NCBI RefSeq assembly: GCF_012273895.1
Contig: NC_052107.1
Span: forward strand, 4,774,001 to 4,838,000
DNA length: 64,000 nt
DNA from: Zerene cesonia
Lineage: Eukaryota; Arthropoda; Insecta; Lepidoptera; Pieridae
Direction: 5' to 3'
Below the pieces are notes generated by a model, which saw nothing but the letters and a program-made list of their open reading frames with translations, had not been told where the DNA came from and ran no database searches. Below, piece after piece: positions 38,097-50,700 of the stretch. Every line of letters begins with the position of its first letter. Within the stretch, counting starts at the first letter, position 1. A program made the translations under genes and the position numbers.

Positions 38097-38330
38097 CTGC
38101 AAAGAATAATCACCTTTACTTCCCATGTATAAAAACCGAAATCACTTGTATCGAAGGTCCACTTTTGTAAACACACTATCAATTGTAACTGCCACTGTTC
38201 ACATTTGCAAGCACTACTAGAATGTGAGGAAACTATAAATTTAAAAATCGAGCACTTTCACTACGGATCTGTATCGATTTCTTATTTAAATCGTTAAAAC
38301 CGATTGCAACCGACAAGCGTCAGCGTCACA
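38097..38330 (-). promoter_or_regulatory. Possible first non-coding exon and promoter of the Cad96Ca-like gene
   Basis: The minus strand reads a GC-richer leader-like stretch from 'gcgcagccagtgtgacgc' (38320-38340 region) to a donor at 38097 (TTTGCAG|GTAATT); an alternative donor is AAG|GTGATT slightly upstream. It would match the acceptor at 16136 across a 22-kb intron. No transcript evidence; it could belong to another gene. Confidence 0.3.
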
Positions 38331-39351
38331 CTGGCTGCGCTAGAGCCTTCCCCCACTCAAAATCATGACCAACTTGTTTAACAACTAACGTTACAGAGAA
38401 TTATAGTCTTTATTTTAAGGTACATTGAAACTAAATTACGAGTTACACTCAAAGCCATTAGGAACTCTTTGATACTCTTCTATAGATCGATTTTATACCA
38501 ATTCGATTTTTATATCCGTATATAATTAGTACTTCACGATGACGTCTTTGTTAGCATACTTAATTTATTTCTATGATTACATTGATATTCTTTTGGACGA
38601 TAGCAAACAAAGCGCTTTATAATGTGAATAAAGGACGAGAGACAAAAAAAAACATATTTTAATGTCTGGGTAAGTAGACAGACATACGATTTAATGTTTT
38701 ATTTACTAAGTGTTGACGCTGGTGGACGTGCAAAATACTGATATAAGAATAACTGATGTCGATGGTAAATCAAAGCAAACCGTGGCAACACTGATAATTC
38801 GATACTTAGAATTTGTAAGATTTTTGTCAATTAAAATCAAAATTAGTAGTTTTTCAAAGATAATTTAAGGTTCTTATCATCCTTAATCTGTACGGTTAGT
38901 ATCTAATGAAGAAATCATGATTTTCATTAATAATAAATAAACAAAAACATGAAAATATGTTTAAATATGTTATAATTTTCCATTAACTATAACACATTTT
39001 TTATCTAAGTGTAGATAAATTTATTAAACCAAGATTTTCTTGGTGTGTATTTTATCAATTGCTCAATTATTGTTTAAGTGAGTTTTAATGATATTAACAA
39101 TAAAACCTACGACGATTAAAGAGTAATTAAAAAAGGGAAATTAATTTTAAAACCCGCGACTTCAAAAATAAATGAAACACGGGATAAAAATAAAACGCAA
39201 ATATTAAGTAGAGCTGATCACTCGCGTAGTCTCTCATACATATAATAATTATATAAAGATAATGTATATTGTAAAATCTGGACTAGAATATCAGTTAGCC
39301 TTAGCATTTACCTACGTACCTTCCTATTTTATTACGTTAATTATTAAGTAA
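38331..39351. other. No gene recognised
   Basis: AT-rich sequence, no repeat I can place. Confidence 0.4.
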
Positions 39352-39664
39352 TAGTAGTGGAGCCTCAGTGGTGAGGACCTCGAACTTAAAATCCATAAAT
39401 CGGAGTTTCGAGTGCAGGAAATAAATTGATTTTTCAATTTATCTGTGCATGTGGCGAGTCGGCGAACGGCAAGTCGAAGAATCAAAAGTTCGACGACATG
39501 TGACATATGTCAACCCGCTGGCTAAGTGCGGGTTGGCATAAGTGGGAGTTGGCAGATGCCAACTCACACTTGGCCAGCATGGTGGATTATGTCCTGAACC
39601 CTCATAGGAGGCCCTTGTCCCAGCAGTGGGAACATTTATGAGCTGATGGTGATGATGATGATGT
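39352..39664 (+). mobile_element. tRNA-derived SINE with an internal rearrangement
   Basis: Head 'gtggagcctcagtggtgagg', then 'caggaaataaattgattttt', the 3' body and (GAT)n. The middle is shortened, and the 'ccaactcacacttggcc' unit follows a partial repeat of itself (39510-39570). Confidence 0.75.
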
Positions 39665-39916
39665 ACTACCTGCCGGAAAGTTATCGGTAATATAGATTAT
39701 TTTTTAGTAGGAGACCATCGTTTCTTTGTTTGGTTTTTGATTGTACGGTATAGAAATATTTATTTTTTTACCGCCCACCGCCTCCGTTCCGTCACGGATC
39801 GAGTTTATGAATCAAATCTTTTTCTCGTTTCATTCTTATTGCGACCAAAAAAACTACGTGGGTACTTACGAAAATGTACAAAAAATCTATTCACTTCATC
39901 GGTCAATTTATTGTTG

Positions 39917-40050
39917 GTTTAGGCCAAATGTTGCCTTTTTGTTTGTTACCTCGCAAGTGTCGACAGGATCAACCGATTTTGATTTAAAATAGTACTTGTA
40001 TAGGATTATTTTTTATTTCAAAGCTTCCCGTGTGGCCCCTTTTCTGACTC
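39917..40050 (+). mobile_element. Interspersed repeat, 'gtttgttacctc' family
   Basis: Shares 'ttgtttgttacctcg', 'caaccgattttgattt' and 'cccgtgtggcccc' with 13060-13235. Confidence 0.45.
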
Positions 40051-41257
40051 GGATCCAGCCTTTATGCTACACTTAACTCAATGCAGGATAGAGAACATGC
40101 AGATGTTTTTATCTCATAAACGTAATTTGCGTTAAACTTTAATTGCTGGACTCTAGATAATAATTATAGCAGCAACCATTCCTTCGTTCAAATGCTCTTA
40201 GGATAGAACCTTATGAAACGGAGCGGCATGTCATGTCTGTCTGAAAAAGACCGTGACACGTAAACGACGATTACAAATTCTGTAGCGTATCGCAACTCTA
40301 AGAAAAAGAATCCTAAGACATCATTCATGAAAAAATCTTTAATCCAATGTATAGGTACATTGTTATACCCACCTATAGATATTGTTCGTTATGCAATGCT
40401 TAAATTCCAAATTTAAAAAAAATTTGGCAAATTATATATCAGGTGTATTAGATAATCATTTTTAATAGGCGTATGAATTCATCGAGTTCTATTACCGCCT
40501 ATTACCTAGGTACTATCTGATAAAATGCATAAATGAGATCATAGAATAATCTTTAACATTGCTAACTTAAAGCATTTCTTTGTCTGAGATTATAATCACA
40601 AAATTATGATGATTGATTGTGTCACGAATGCAGGAAAGTGTTATGTAGGAAACTTCAATAGGGCCTTTGTTTTTAATCTGTTATTGTAAGTACATATACG
40701 AAATATGTAACGATATGCATTTAAGCAATATTTTACAAATATTATAACTTTCATTAAAAAATCAAAAGTAAATGTTAATAAGTTCTTATTTATTTATTTA
40801 ATTTACTTTTTTCTGAAAAGTAAAACGGAGTTGTATTATTCCAAAATTGAACACAAATGAATATTTCAACAAAACAATGGATGTATCAAACGTAGCGGAA
40901 AAAAAGTCCAAAGCCATTATTGTGGCCAGAAAGTTTCGAGTTGCAGAGATATTTAATTTCCACAAATAAAAACATTTGATTGAAGAAAACTTACCACTGG
41001 TAGCACACTATTTATAAACCATTGTATGGCTTTACTCATGAAATATTCTAACATTGTATATTTTATGTATAAGGTTTGTTTATAGGACCTTCTAAGTTAT
41101 TGTTTGAAGTGGGCTAGTACGATTGATATCGCAAATAGGTTTTATGTGGGTATAATATTATGTAGGCACATAAAAATCACGTCAAGTAAATGCGCCATCA
41201 TTTATTAGCTTCACATTTTAATTTCATGGATGAATAAGTTAATTTTTTACTTTTTTT

Positions 41258-41663
41258 AGGGTTCTGCAGCTATATGGTAAAAATTGGAATCCTTATAGAT
41301 TCGTAATGTCTATCTGTTCGTCTGTTTGAGAGCTAAGCCGTTTCATAGTGGTACAATGTGACCCGTCCCTCTCCCCTCCTCTTACTTTGAAACTAAGAGA
41401 GTAAAAAATCTGGATAAAAAACACGTGCAAGGAAAATTGTCAACTAGGATTGGTTTGAATAAATTATCGTTTAAAGTTTCAGATATGGCACTATATCAAA
41501 GATCAAGTAACATAGTTTAACATACAAACACTATGTAAAATTTGTATCGGTAGTTTGGAAACTGTTACTTTTATGAAAACACAATTTAGTTGCATCTGTT
41601 GCTATTTAATGATACTAGTATAGTATTATGTTGTCTGTGTTAATGATAATGCTACAGAACCCT
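41258..41663 (+). mobile_element. MITE-like element with 13-bp terminal inverted repeats
   Basis: Ends AGGGTTCTGCAGC and, reversed, AGGGTTCTGTAGC (one mismatch). It is 406 bp without coding capacity. A related one-ended remnant ('tttttagggttccgtctct') begins near 41775. Confidence 0.55.
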
Positions 41664-42176
41664 TCGCCTGCACGTCCACCTAGCTTTTAGTTTTTATCAT
41701 ATAAATTCCAGTTATTTTGCATACCATAAAGTCTTTGCAATAAAAAATTACGATATTAACACGAATCATATTTTTTAGGGTTCCGTCTCTAAAAATACAA
41801 TGGGAACCTATTACTAAGACTTTGCCATCCGCCTGTCTGTCTGTCTGATCATCTGCAACCAGCCTGTATTTAATGAAATATGATAGAGACGATTAACATT
41901 TTTAGATATTTCTGTTGCCCCCATAACAACAAATAATAAAATTCGAGGTAAAGCTAGTTCTATTAAGTGTTCTGTAGTTAGGCAATGGTTTGCACGATCA
42001 TAAATTGGATGGGTGACCAATTTTTTTGCACTTCCTCTTTAGGTTATCCTATTAATATAGTATTATTTTTTTATAATTATCTATGGTTATACTTACGAAA
42101 CCCTTACTATCGAGAGTCATTCTCAAACTACCTTCATAGTCAAACTAATAGTAACCAATTAAGTATTTGATAGATA

Positions 42177-42877
42177 GTCCATTGAAATGTTACATTTTTT
42201 AGGCCTAACCTTGCGTTTTTTAGAGGACGCAATTTTATTTTTTTTTTATGTGTAGAGGGGGTCAGTGTAAAGCTAAAACCAAGTTTATGGGGTCGCCACC
42301 CTTGTCCCACGGCCGCCATCTTGAATTCTGTTTTTCTGTTCTGTTTCTGAAATTTTATTCTGTTTTTAATTGTAAATACGATTTCGAGTGATTTTAGACA
42401 CGATTGAAACTTCAGTGATAACTGTATTTTTTTTTATTAGCATTTAGACTTTTTAAGCGTGCTTTTTCTATTATTCCATCATGAGTGATTGTTTTATTTG
42501 TAAAAAACCTTTAGGTGAAAATAAAATAAGAACTGTGAAGGCAAAAGGTGTAAATACTTTACTAGACCGAGCGGTCGAATTTCTGAAGATTTTCGCTTAT
42601 AACTTTTTTATTTATAGTTCTACGATAAAAAGTTACTGGACCAAAGTTGTAGAGAATTTAATTTGCAATAAAAATGTTAACAATTTTTTTTTATCAAATA
42701 AATAGTTTAAGAGATATATCATAAAAACCGTTTCAACCCCTATTTTCAAGATGGCGGGACAAGGGTGGCGACCCCACAAACTTGGTTTTAGCTTTACACT
42801 GACCCCCCCTACACTTTAAAAAAAATAAAATTGCGTCCTCTAAAAAACGCAACCCCAAATGTAACTTTTCAATGGAC
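42177..42877 (+). mobile_element. MITE with 131-147-bp terminal inverted repeats, flanked by TA
   Basis: The left TIR (42177-42323) and right TIR (42747-42877) match along their length: GTCCATTGAAA at the ends, then 'gcgttttttagaggacgcaa' and 'ctaaaaccaagttt', and 'ccatcttg' inside. Both ends are flanked by TA, as for Tc1/mariner-like insertion. A lone right-TIR-like remnant is at about 60387-60450. Confidence 0.8.
42481..42705 (+). pseudogene. Truncated zinc-knuckle-like protein fragment inside the MITE
   Basis: The ATG opens MSDCFICKKPLGENKIRTVK, a CxxC-containing N-terminus followed by GVNTLLDRAVE. After about 35 residues it changes to low-complexity AT-rich sequence. Proteins starting with such a Cys pair and a 'KGV.TL...' segment occur in insect transposons (from memory), so this looks like a captured or decayed N-terminal piece rather than a working gene. 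Confidence 0.35.
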
Positions 42878-42924
42878 TAAGACTTAAAGAAAACGATTTG
42901 GATATTTTCTCGCGACACAAAATG

Positions 42925-43106
42925 TCATCGTAATATATACAAATTACGTGTCACGTTGTTTGTCCGGCATGGACTCCTAAACTACTCAACCAATTTTAAT
43001 CAAATTTGCACACCACGTGCAGTTTGATCTAATTTAAAAGATAGGATAGTTTATATTATTTCAATTGCGATAAATTAGTACCTAGGCGAAGCCGGGGCGC
43101 GATAGT
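42925..43106 (+). mobile_element. Decayed Helitron
   Basis: Begins 'tcgtaatatatacaaattac', has 'gtcacgttgtttgtccggc' and 'ctactcaaccaatttt', and ends 'ggcgaagccggggcgcgatag'. Related to 54032-54210. Confidence 0.5.
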
Positions 43107-43319
43107 TACTTATAAAATAAAATAAGCGTTTCCGTCTTCGTTCAAAATCCGAAAGAGTAAATAATAATTTGACCTTTAATGCCAAAAGAATTCAATTTCT
43201 GTAGAGCGGGTGAAACAGCTCAAAGAGAAAACAGTGTGGAACTGTTTCTCTAAAGCAATAATTTTTAATAAAACACCGTCCACCTTCCATTTGTTCGACC
43301 TAAATCAATAATTTAAATA

Positions 43320-43440
43320 GCGCAGGCACCAGCATTGAAATAAAGAAGAGAATCATCAAAATTTGCAAACTCCGTCGAAAGTTTGACGTAACAAACATAA
43401 ATAAATAAAACCGAATTGACAACCTCCTCCTTTTGTAATT
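43320..43440 (-). mobile_element. Interspersed repeat, 'ggaggaggttgtcaatt' family, reverse
   Basis: Contains 'gacgtaacaaacataaat' and 'ttgacaacctcctccttt'. Confidence 0.5.
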
Positions 43441-43451
43441 GGATAATAATT

Positions 43452-43648
43452 ACATAGTATAAAACAAAGCTTTCTCTATTTGAACCTATTTACCTATGTA
43501 TGCTTAAATCTTTGAAACTATTGCGGATTTTGATGGGGTTTTTGTTTTTAATAGATAAAATGATTCAAGAGTAAGGTTTCTTGTATAATAACATCGATTA
43601 AACTACTCCGAATTTAACATTTGCGAAGACACGGGTAAAAGCTAGCGT
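43452..43648 (+). mobile_element. Helitron-like element, 'ttaaactactccgaatttaac' family
   Basis: From 'atagtataaaacaaagcttt' through 'tatgcttaaatctttgaaac' to 'cgggtaaaagctag'. Same family as 24848-25046 (reverse). Confidence 0.65.
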
Positions 43649-44674
43649 AGTATAATATATAATTATGTAATAATATATGCTTATAATAAACAATAAAAAA
43701 TAAAATACTACTAAAGTGAAGAACAGGAAACCTTTTAACAAATTCCACTTAATCTTATTTAATAGTTAAATGTATGGTATTCGGGCACTCCGCCAGATTG
43801 CGAGCAGAACCGCAATGCATATTGAAAATTTGCATGACAAACATACAAAGGCAAATATATTTGACTAATGCAGAATTTCAGGCAGCATACCCTGAATACA
43901 ACGTCTTATTTTCGAGATAAGGGGTCTCATAGACGTGACTTGTTCAAACTTTACATTAAAATTCGCACGACTATGCTTTGTATAATCTTTCTGTGGCAAC
44001 GGGGTAAATATAAACAAGATTTTCACATATACGGTAGAATAAAGGCGGTAATACTGTTAATAAGTATATATTAAAATTTGAACAGATACATAAAAAGTTC
44101 TAAATTATATTACTATGACTTTTAAAGTAATGCCAGTTATTATAGCAAGAAAAATATGTAATGTATTCGTAATAAAAAATGTCGTATGAATGACGTCATT
44201 TGGTGCTTGATATTTTAGAATGAGATGATATTTAAACTCAAAAAATTAGGATACATTATGTTGGATCTTGTTTTTTGAATGAAATAAAAAAGGGAGCAGG
44301 TAGCTAAAAATTTCGAAATGTTGGCACTTTTGATAATCTGAGAGTTCATTTGCTGCTTTTTTTATGATATTTTCATTTCGTTTAGTATTACATAGTTAAC
44401 AATATTCGTATTTCGTGGTGCTACATTACCTAGTAAGCTTACTCATTCTAAAGGAAATAAATTATAAATGAAAAAAAAATATATATTAAAACCTCTTTTC
44501 AAACTGTCAAAATAATTAACCATGATAATTACTATTGACATAAAATAATGTCATATCAATGTCATAGACAATTGATGTAAATTTAGGTCACTTAAAACCG
44601 GTATATTGAACACCACACAATATTTTTATCTTTATCAGGCTTCTTAGAGCTTAGGCTGTGCGATTTCTGATAAC

Positions 44675-44732
44675 ATGTATAAATTCATATTTATATTGTT
44701 TGTATTCACGAGAAACCAAGTGTTATTTTCTG
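44675..44732 (+). CDS. CA-related exon 1, signal peptide
   Basis: MYKFIFILFVFTRNQVLFS, then the consensus donor GTAAGTAA. The exon ends one base into a codon. An in-frame TAG lies 30 nt upstream of the ATG. Confidence 0.8.
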
Positions 44733-47700
44733 GTAAGTAAGGTCGAATGTCACTCCAATTTATTTATTGCAAATTGGTATTGACTTTAAATTAGAATCAA
44801 CCTTTGTATTGTTAGTTCTTTTATGGAGGCTCGTTGCAAATTTATATAGGTCTGGGAGTTGGGGATATAACACTGTCTTGTAATCTATTATAGATGAGAT
44901 TATATTATCTGTGACTATGTTAAAAATATAACATGCTTCGGCACGAATTGGGCAATCTAGCACTGGCGCGCGAAGGTGCCAAAATATATTATACCTTTAT
45001 TTTATTCTTACACATATTTTATGTATTCCAGTGATATCACTCATTTTAATTCTGTGTAAATTATATAAAATTATTTCTATATCATTTTATGTAAATCATG
45101 ATATATTCGATAAATATTTTTGTAATTGTTTTTATATTAGGTAATTTTTATTCAATCGTACCAACACGTTTATTAATTATTTATAACTTTATTTCAATCT
45201 ACTTTAATAGCGTATAAAAACAATTCGTTATAAAATGTATTGTCAGAACATGCATCATGTGTAGCAACGTTTGTTTTTTACTTATCTGTCCGTGTATTGA
45301 TTTTATGAAAGGACGTTTATGTATGGGCGGTCTACACAAATATCCTGTAAGCTGGTTGAAAGCTCACAAATGATATAGGCACTGAAGCAACATTGATAAG
45401 CGTTAATCGTTAATCGTGCTTCTTATGTTGATACTGAAACAACAAATCTAAAAATTGGACCATGACCTTATGTGGGATGCTTTTAAATGTTTGTTTTTAT
45501 TTGAATGGCGGCAAAAGTCGAGATTGACGCAATATGAATGTCGAGATATTATGCATATTATTATGATTAAAAATTGTTGTTATCATCAATAATTTCATTT
45601 TTGTTAGCATAGATATATAAAGAAATGAATCTATTTTCCTAAATTCCCATGCAATAGAAGCCTATATCACTCTCTACCTCTTGACGCGACTGGTCAATAA
45701 TTCTGATCATAAAGTTGTTAATTTCCGCACATTTTTTCGTTTATAATCTGTATATGTGTGTATTATCTGTAATATGTAATGATTTTACAATGATATTAAC
45801 TACTTTTTTCATGCTTAAATCATAATATAATATTACTGCTTTTTATCGAATAAATTAAAATATATAACAATATAATGCTGAAGAGTTTCTTTGAACACGC
45901 AATTCGAAGAGCTTTTAGAAGCTTTACTACTGGACCGATTTCAAAAATTCCAATTACATTGAAATTATTTCAGATTGCACACAAGACCAAACGACTACAC
46001 GGCCCAACACGCTCTTGGATGATGCTGATGATATACAGAGGCAATTGGACAATGAAGTACGCGATCGACTTCAATATGGGCAGGTACTTATAACGTCTTA
46101 TATAAAGCCATTCATCTGAACGGAACTGATAAACGACGCTATTCATCGTTAGATACAAAAAGCTGTAATATTCAGCAGGAGACTGACACAGCCAAATTTC
46201 ATTTGAAATCAATCAGCCGTGTTGGAATGAAAAAAATTGACATGAAGTCATTTAATACTTTCGATTATTTACCAGTTTCTTAACAATACAATCGCTGTGT
46301 GTACTATAATTTTATGTACTGTTATTCCCGCACTAAAATATATCAAATATTTATAAAACATCGGTCCCGTTTTAGTGCCCGCTCATGCTGATAGTAAATT
46401 ATAATTCTAACTTTATCTTTACCTTGGATATATAAGGCTATACTTTTCAGCTAGAACAACAAGCTACTTTTGTTTATGTTATTACCTAACCTGGCTTGGT
46501 AATTTAGCATAATATGCTAGTTATCCGTAAATACCAAATGTCTAAAATAAACAGAAAAATCCGCAAAAAATAACATTATTGTATGTAAAAGTTCCGAATA
46601 CTACACGAATCACATTCATGCTTTCGCATAATTTTCACCGATTTATGTCTTATTTACTTATTTTTAAGATGTTTTTTTAACAGTGGTTTCGTGAAAATTT
46701 TAAATTGCTATTATATTTGTAAATATTTGATTTCACGAGGTGGAATTAACTAGGAGGGATTAATAATAATCCTTGAAAATGCAAAGCAAAACTCTTAAAT
46801 AAAATGATTATTTTTAATAGAAAACTTAAGTCTTCAAATTTCAAAATAAAACCATTTAAATGGGACCACACGGCAGGCACAAGCTTTCAAATAAAAAAGA
46901 ATCATAAAATCGATTTACCCAGTAAAAAGTTATCAGGTAACATACACAAAATAATATAAGTAGTCGAATTGACAACCTATTTACCTATTTTTTAACAAAT
47001 TTATTTATAAGTCGATTAAAAAACCATAAAATATTTAAAAAGCGTTAATTGTATTACAGATGTGTCGATTAAAAATTTAAAATATTTGCCGACAGAGGAC
47101 ATAGATTGCCTACGTTTCACATTTTCTCAAGGATAACAAGCAATTATTTCAATAAATACCGTTTAATAATTGGTTACTACTCTATGGTTTTGTAACGTTC
47201 ATCAGAAGTTTAAAACTCAATATAAATTTTAGACCTGTTGATGCCTTAAAGCTAAAATATAATACACAACCGCTTTTATCTGCAAGGCCGCACGTCCCTT
47301 ATATTTTCTTTTCTATTAACTCACCGACAAAACGTGGCTAATGGGCGGATTAAGTCTTGGAAATGTCGTTTCAACCTAAATTCGGACATTACCGTTACCG
47401 CTCTCTAGCATCTTAAGGTTCAAAATTAATAACATTCTCTAACTAAACATCTCGGTCTCGCCGAGGATATCAATCTTGACACTAAATCGACACTTCGTCA
47501 ATATTAATATGAAAGGAATACGGGATTCCACTATCGCCTGGCCTGATGGAAAGCAATCACCACCGCCCAAGAACATTCGTATGAGTAGTGACATTGCGAA
47601 TGCGCTGCTTGCTTTTAAGGATAGGATTGACGACTGAAAAATGGGAAGGATGAGAAAAAGGAAACAGGCTCCGGCTCCCCTACTCACACAATGAAACACT

Positions 47701-50700
47701 GTAGCATGCTACTATTTCACGCAGGTTTTCTAAGAGGTGTGATACTTCCATAGTACGAGCTAGCCCAATTCATGCAGGAGCGTGCTCGATTCCTACATTA
47801 AGTACATGAGATGTCTCTTGTCGTGAATGCACTCCATTTTGGAATCGTGACGTGTCACTTGCACCTTATTTATAAGTGGGTTTAATTTTCAGCCGAAGAC
47901 CATTTGGGTGTTTCATTTACCAACGCAATTTCCTGAGGTGGTGACTAGTCCTTCTAATCTGGTGAAACGATTTCACGTAAGTTAATAATCTAGTATAAAT
48001 ATACTCTCATTAAATAGGCAAGAATATTAATTGTTATAGTAAAACAGTACTTTTGTACATTTTGATGACCTACAAATAAACGAATTTCTTTTCCATCTTA
48101 TTTACTGTACAACCAGATACACAGGACTCTAAATAGATTTTAGCAGTATGTTTGTCAAATTCATAATATAATAATATAGTGCAAACGGATCATAATAATT
48201 TAAGACCTTCCGTTTTATTGGGTAATTATAAATTTTCTTAGTAACATATTAAGTCGACTCTGTTTTAATAAACGAATATTTACAAACCGTTATTAAAGAA
48301 GACAAAGTTCTTAATCATAATACTATCAGAATAATATTATTATACCTCCAAGATTTTGCTTTACGTAAAAACGTTTTATCTGCGTATTAAATCATCCATT
48401 TTTTTAGACCTTTTCCAAGACCAAACACAAAAAGCAAACAAAGGAGAACGAAAAAGGTAAAAAAATAAATTTAAATGTTAATGATTTTCTACTTTTTTAT
48501 TGAACTAATAAATAATTATGTTATTTTAGGACCGATAACGAAAAGGTGGAGTTATGAAGGTAGGTATATATGATATGTAGTGGTCTACGTATATTATCTA
48601 TATCTAATCATCACAGTTTAGGCCCGGTCTTTCTGCTTACAAAACTAGATAATATTTAAGACTCTACGGCGACGGTAATGTCTGTCTTATGGAACATCTT
48701 ATCCTATCCTAGTATCATAAACGCAAGAGTTTGTGAGAATGGATTTATGTTTCTTACACTTCCATGCGGAAACCACACAATGGATTTTGATGATACTTGG
48801 CAGTGATATAGCTTATGTACGTCATAACCCACCTATAGAAATACTTATTTTTGCTCGCCGGTTCGTCTACGGCTGGAAGCGGATAGCACAGCTGCTACTA
48901 TATATACCCCACGTATAATTTAATGACAAAGATAAAGTATTATAACAAATTCGCTTCTGCTATTATAATTTAACGGTAGACTGTTAATTAATTTACATAG
49001 TACTACATACTTTCAATGGAAACAAAAAATAATTAATTGGCATAAATAACAAAACTGTATAAAAATTAAAAACTTATTCAAAATTTTAGAATAAACCATC
49101 ACGAAGAATATTACGAGCAACTTATTAATAACGGAAGAAAAATCATCAACTTTTAATGTTTATACTTCATCTATTTACATTTAAACAAAACCGTCGCCAT
49201 CCAAAATTTATATAAACTACAATCACATTTATAAAAAGAGAAATAATATTACAATTATATTCTCATACTTAAAATTTACTTCAAGTCCATAACTTGCATT
49301 GTTATCCTACCCGTCATCAACGATCGGTTATAAGACATATTATTCTGTGCTAATATTAATCTACCTTCATTGTAATTATTATATTGTAACCTTACGTACG
49401 CTTGTCTTCTCTCGTATTAAAATTGTATGTGCAACTATAAAATAGTGTATATATTTCGCGATATACTGTTTTGATATATTGTACAAAATTATATTAAATG
49501 CATAGTGGGAAGATACTGTCGTCTAAGATACAGGCTCGGCCTAGTTTATTATGAGTTTTGGTTCAAGAATTCAAGCCACATATGCAATGTTAATGTAAGG
49601 TATGGATAAATAAAGATTTTTATTATTATTACGTGTATCTCTCCATAATACTCGGGTACCTCCAGAAGGAAAGCACCCGGTCATTTGGAAGGCTTACGTG
49701 GGGACACAGATACAACACGCAGAGGCCCTTTTAAAAATTTAGTATGTTGTGGGACAACAGCCGCAGCCTGCCCATGACTGCAATACAGAGAAACAGCCCT
49801 GGGCAGTCCACGGCCGATGTAGGACTATTGCAAAAAAAATGGCATGGAACAAAACTGGGCTATGGAAAGGGGATGTTCTATGGATTGATAGGTTGGGTCT
49901 ATGGGAAACTATGGGCGTCTGCCTTTTCGACTTCGAAAATTATTATTATTATTATATATAGATTAATTGTTTTTTTAGATCAACATAAATGGTATCAAGA
50001 TTATCCCGAATGCAATGGCCGATCACAATCACCCATTAACATACCAACAAAGGGACTAATAACGGCCAAACATAGTCGAAGCCTAGTCTTCGCTAATTAT
50101 GACTTACGTCCTCACAGTTATTATATACGTTACAACAGAGACCGTTGTAAGTTTTTTGTTTATTTTTGCTCTCTTGTGAGCTGTGTGTGGCATGTTTATC
50201 CCTACTAATATTATAAATGAGAAAGTAACTTTGTCTGTCTGTCTGTCTGTTACGCTTTCACGCCTAAACCACTGAACCGATGTAGATAAAATTTGGTATG
50301 AAGATAGAACTGAACTTGGGAAAGGACATAGGATACTTTTTATCGCGAAAAGAGGGTAGAAAGGGTTGAAAGAGGGGATGAAAGTTTATATGAAAGTTCG
50401 TTATTGTCAAACCGATTTTGCTGAAACTTGGTATGAAGATGGTGGGAAAGAACAAACTATACTTTTTAATGCGAAAAAAATACTCCTTACCATGTCGCGC
50501 GATATAAGCGAATTCTACGCGGGCGAAGCCGCGGGCGAATAGCTAGTTTTTAATAAATTAATTAACTCCTGATTTATTTAATATAAGGTGAGGCCCGTTT
50601 CCTTTTCCTCACCCATCCCAGTCCATTCCTTCTTTCCAGTCGTTAATCCTTTCCTTTTCCCTTACCCCATAAAAGCGGGCAGCGCATTCACAGAGGTACT

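Noticed and set aside
44675..48559. Signal exon joined straight to microexon 48530-48559 as the only form
   Set aside because: The junction is in frame and may exist as an isoform, but two intervening open exons fit the phases exactly, so I kept the longer model as primary.
49744..50208. 154-codon frame running into CA-related exon 5 as one long exon
   Set aside because: The part before 49979 is repeat-derived with an (ATT)n run; a proper acceptor at 49978 and phase agreement with microexon 48530-48559 give a better model.
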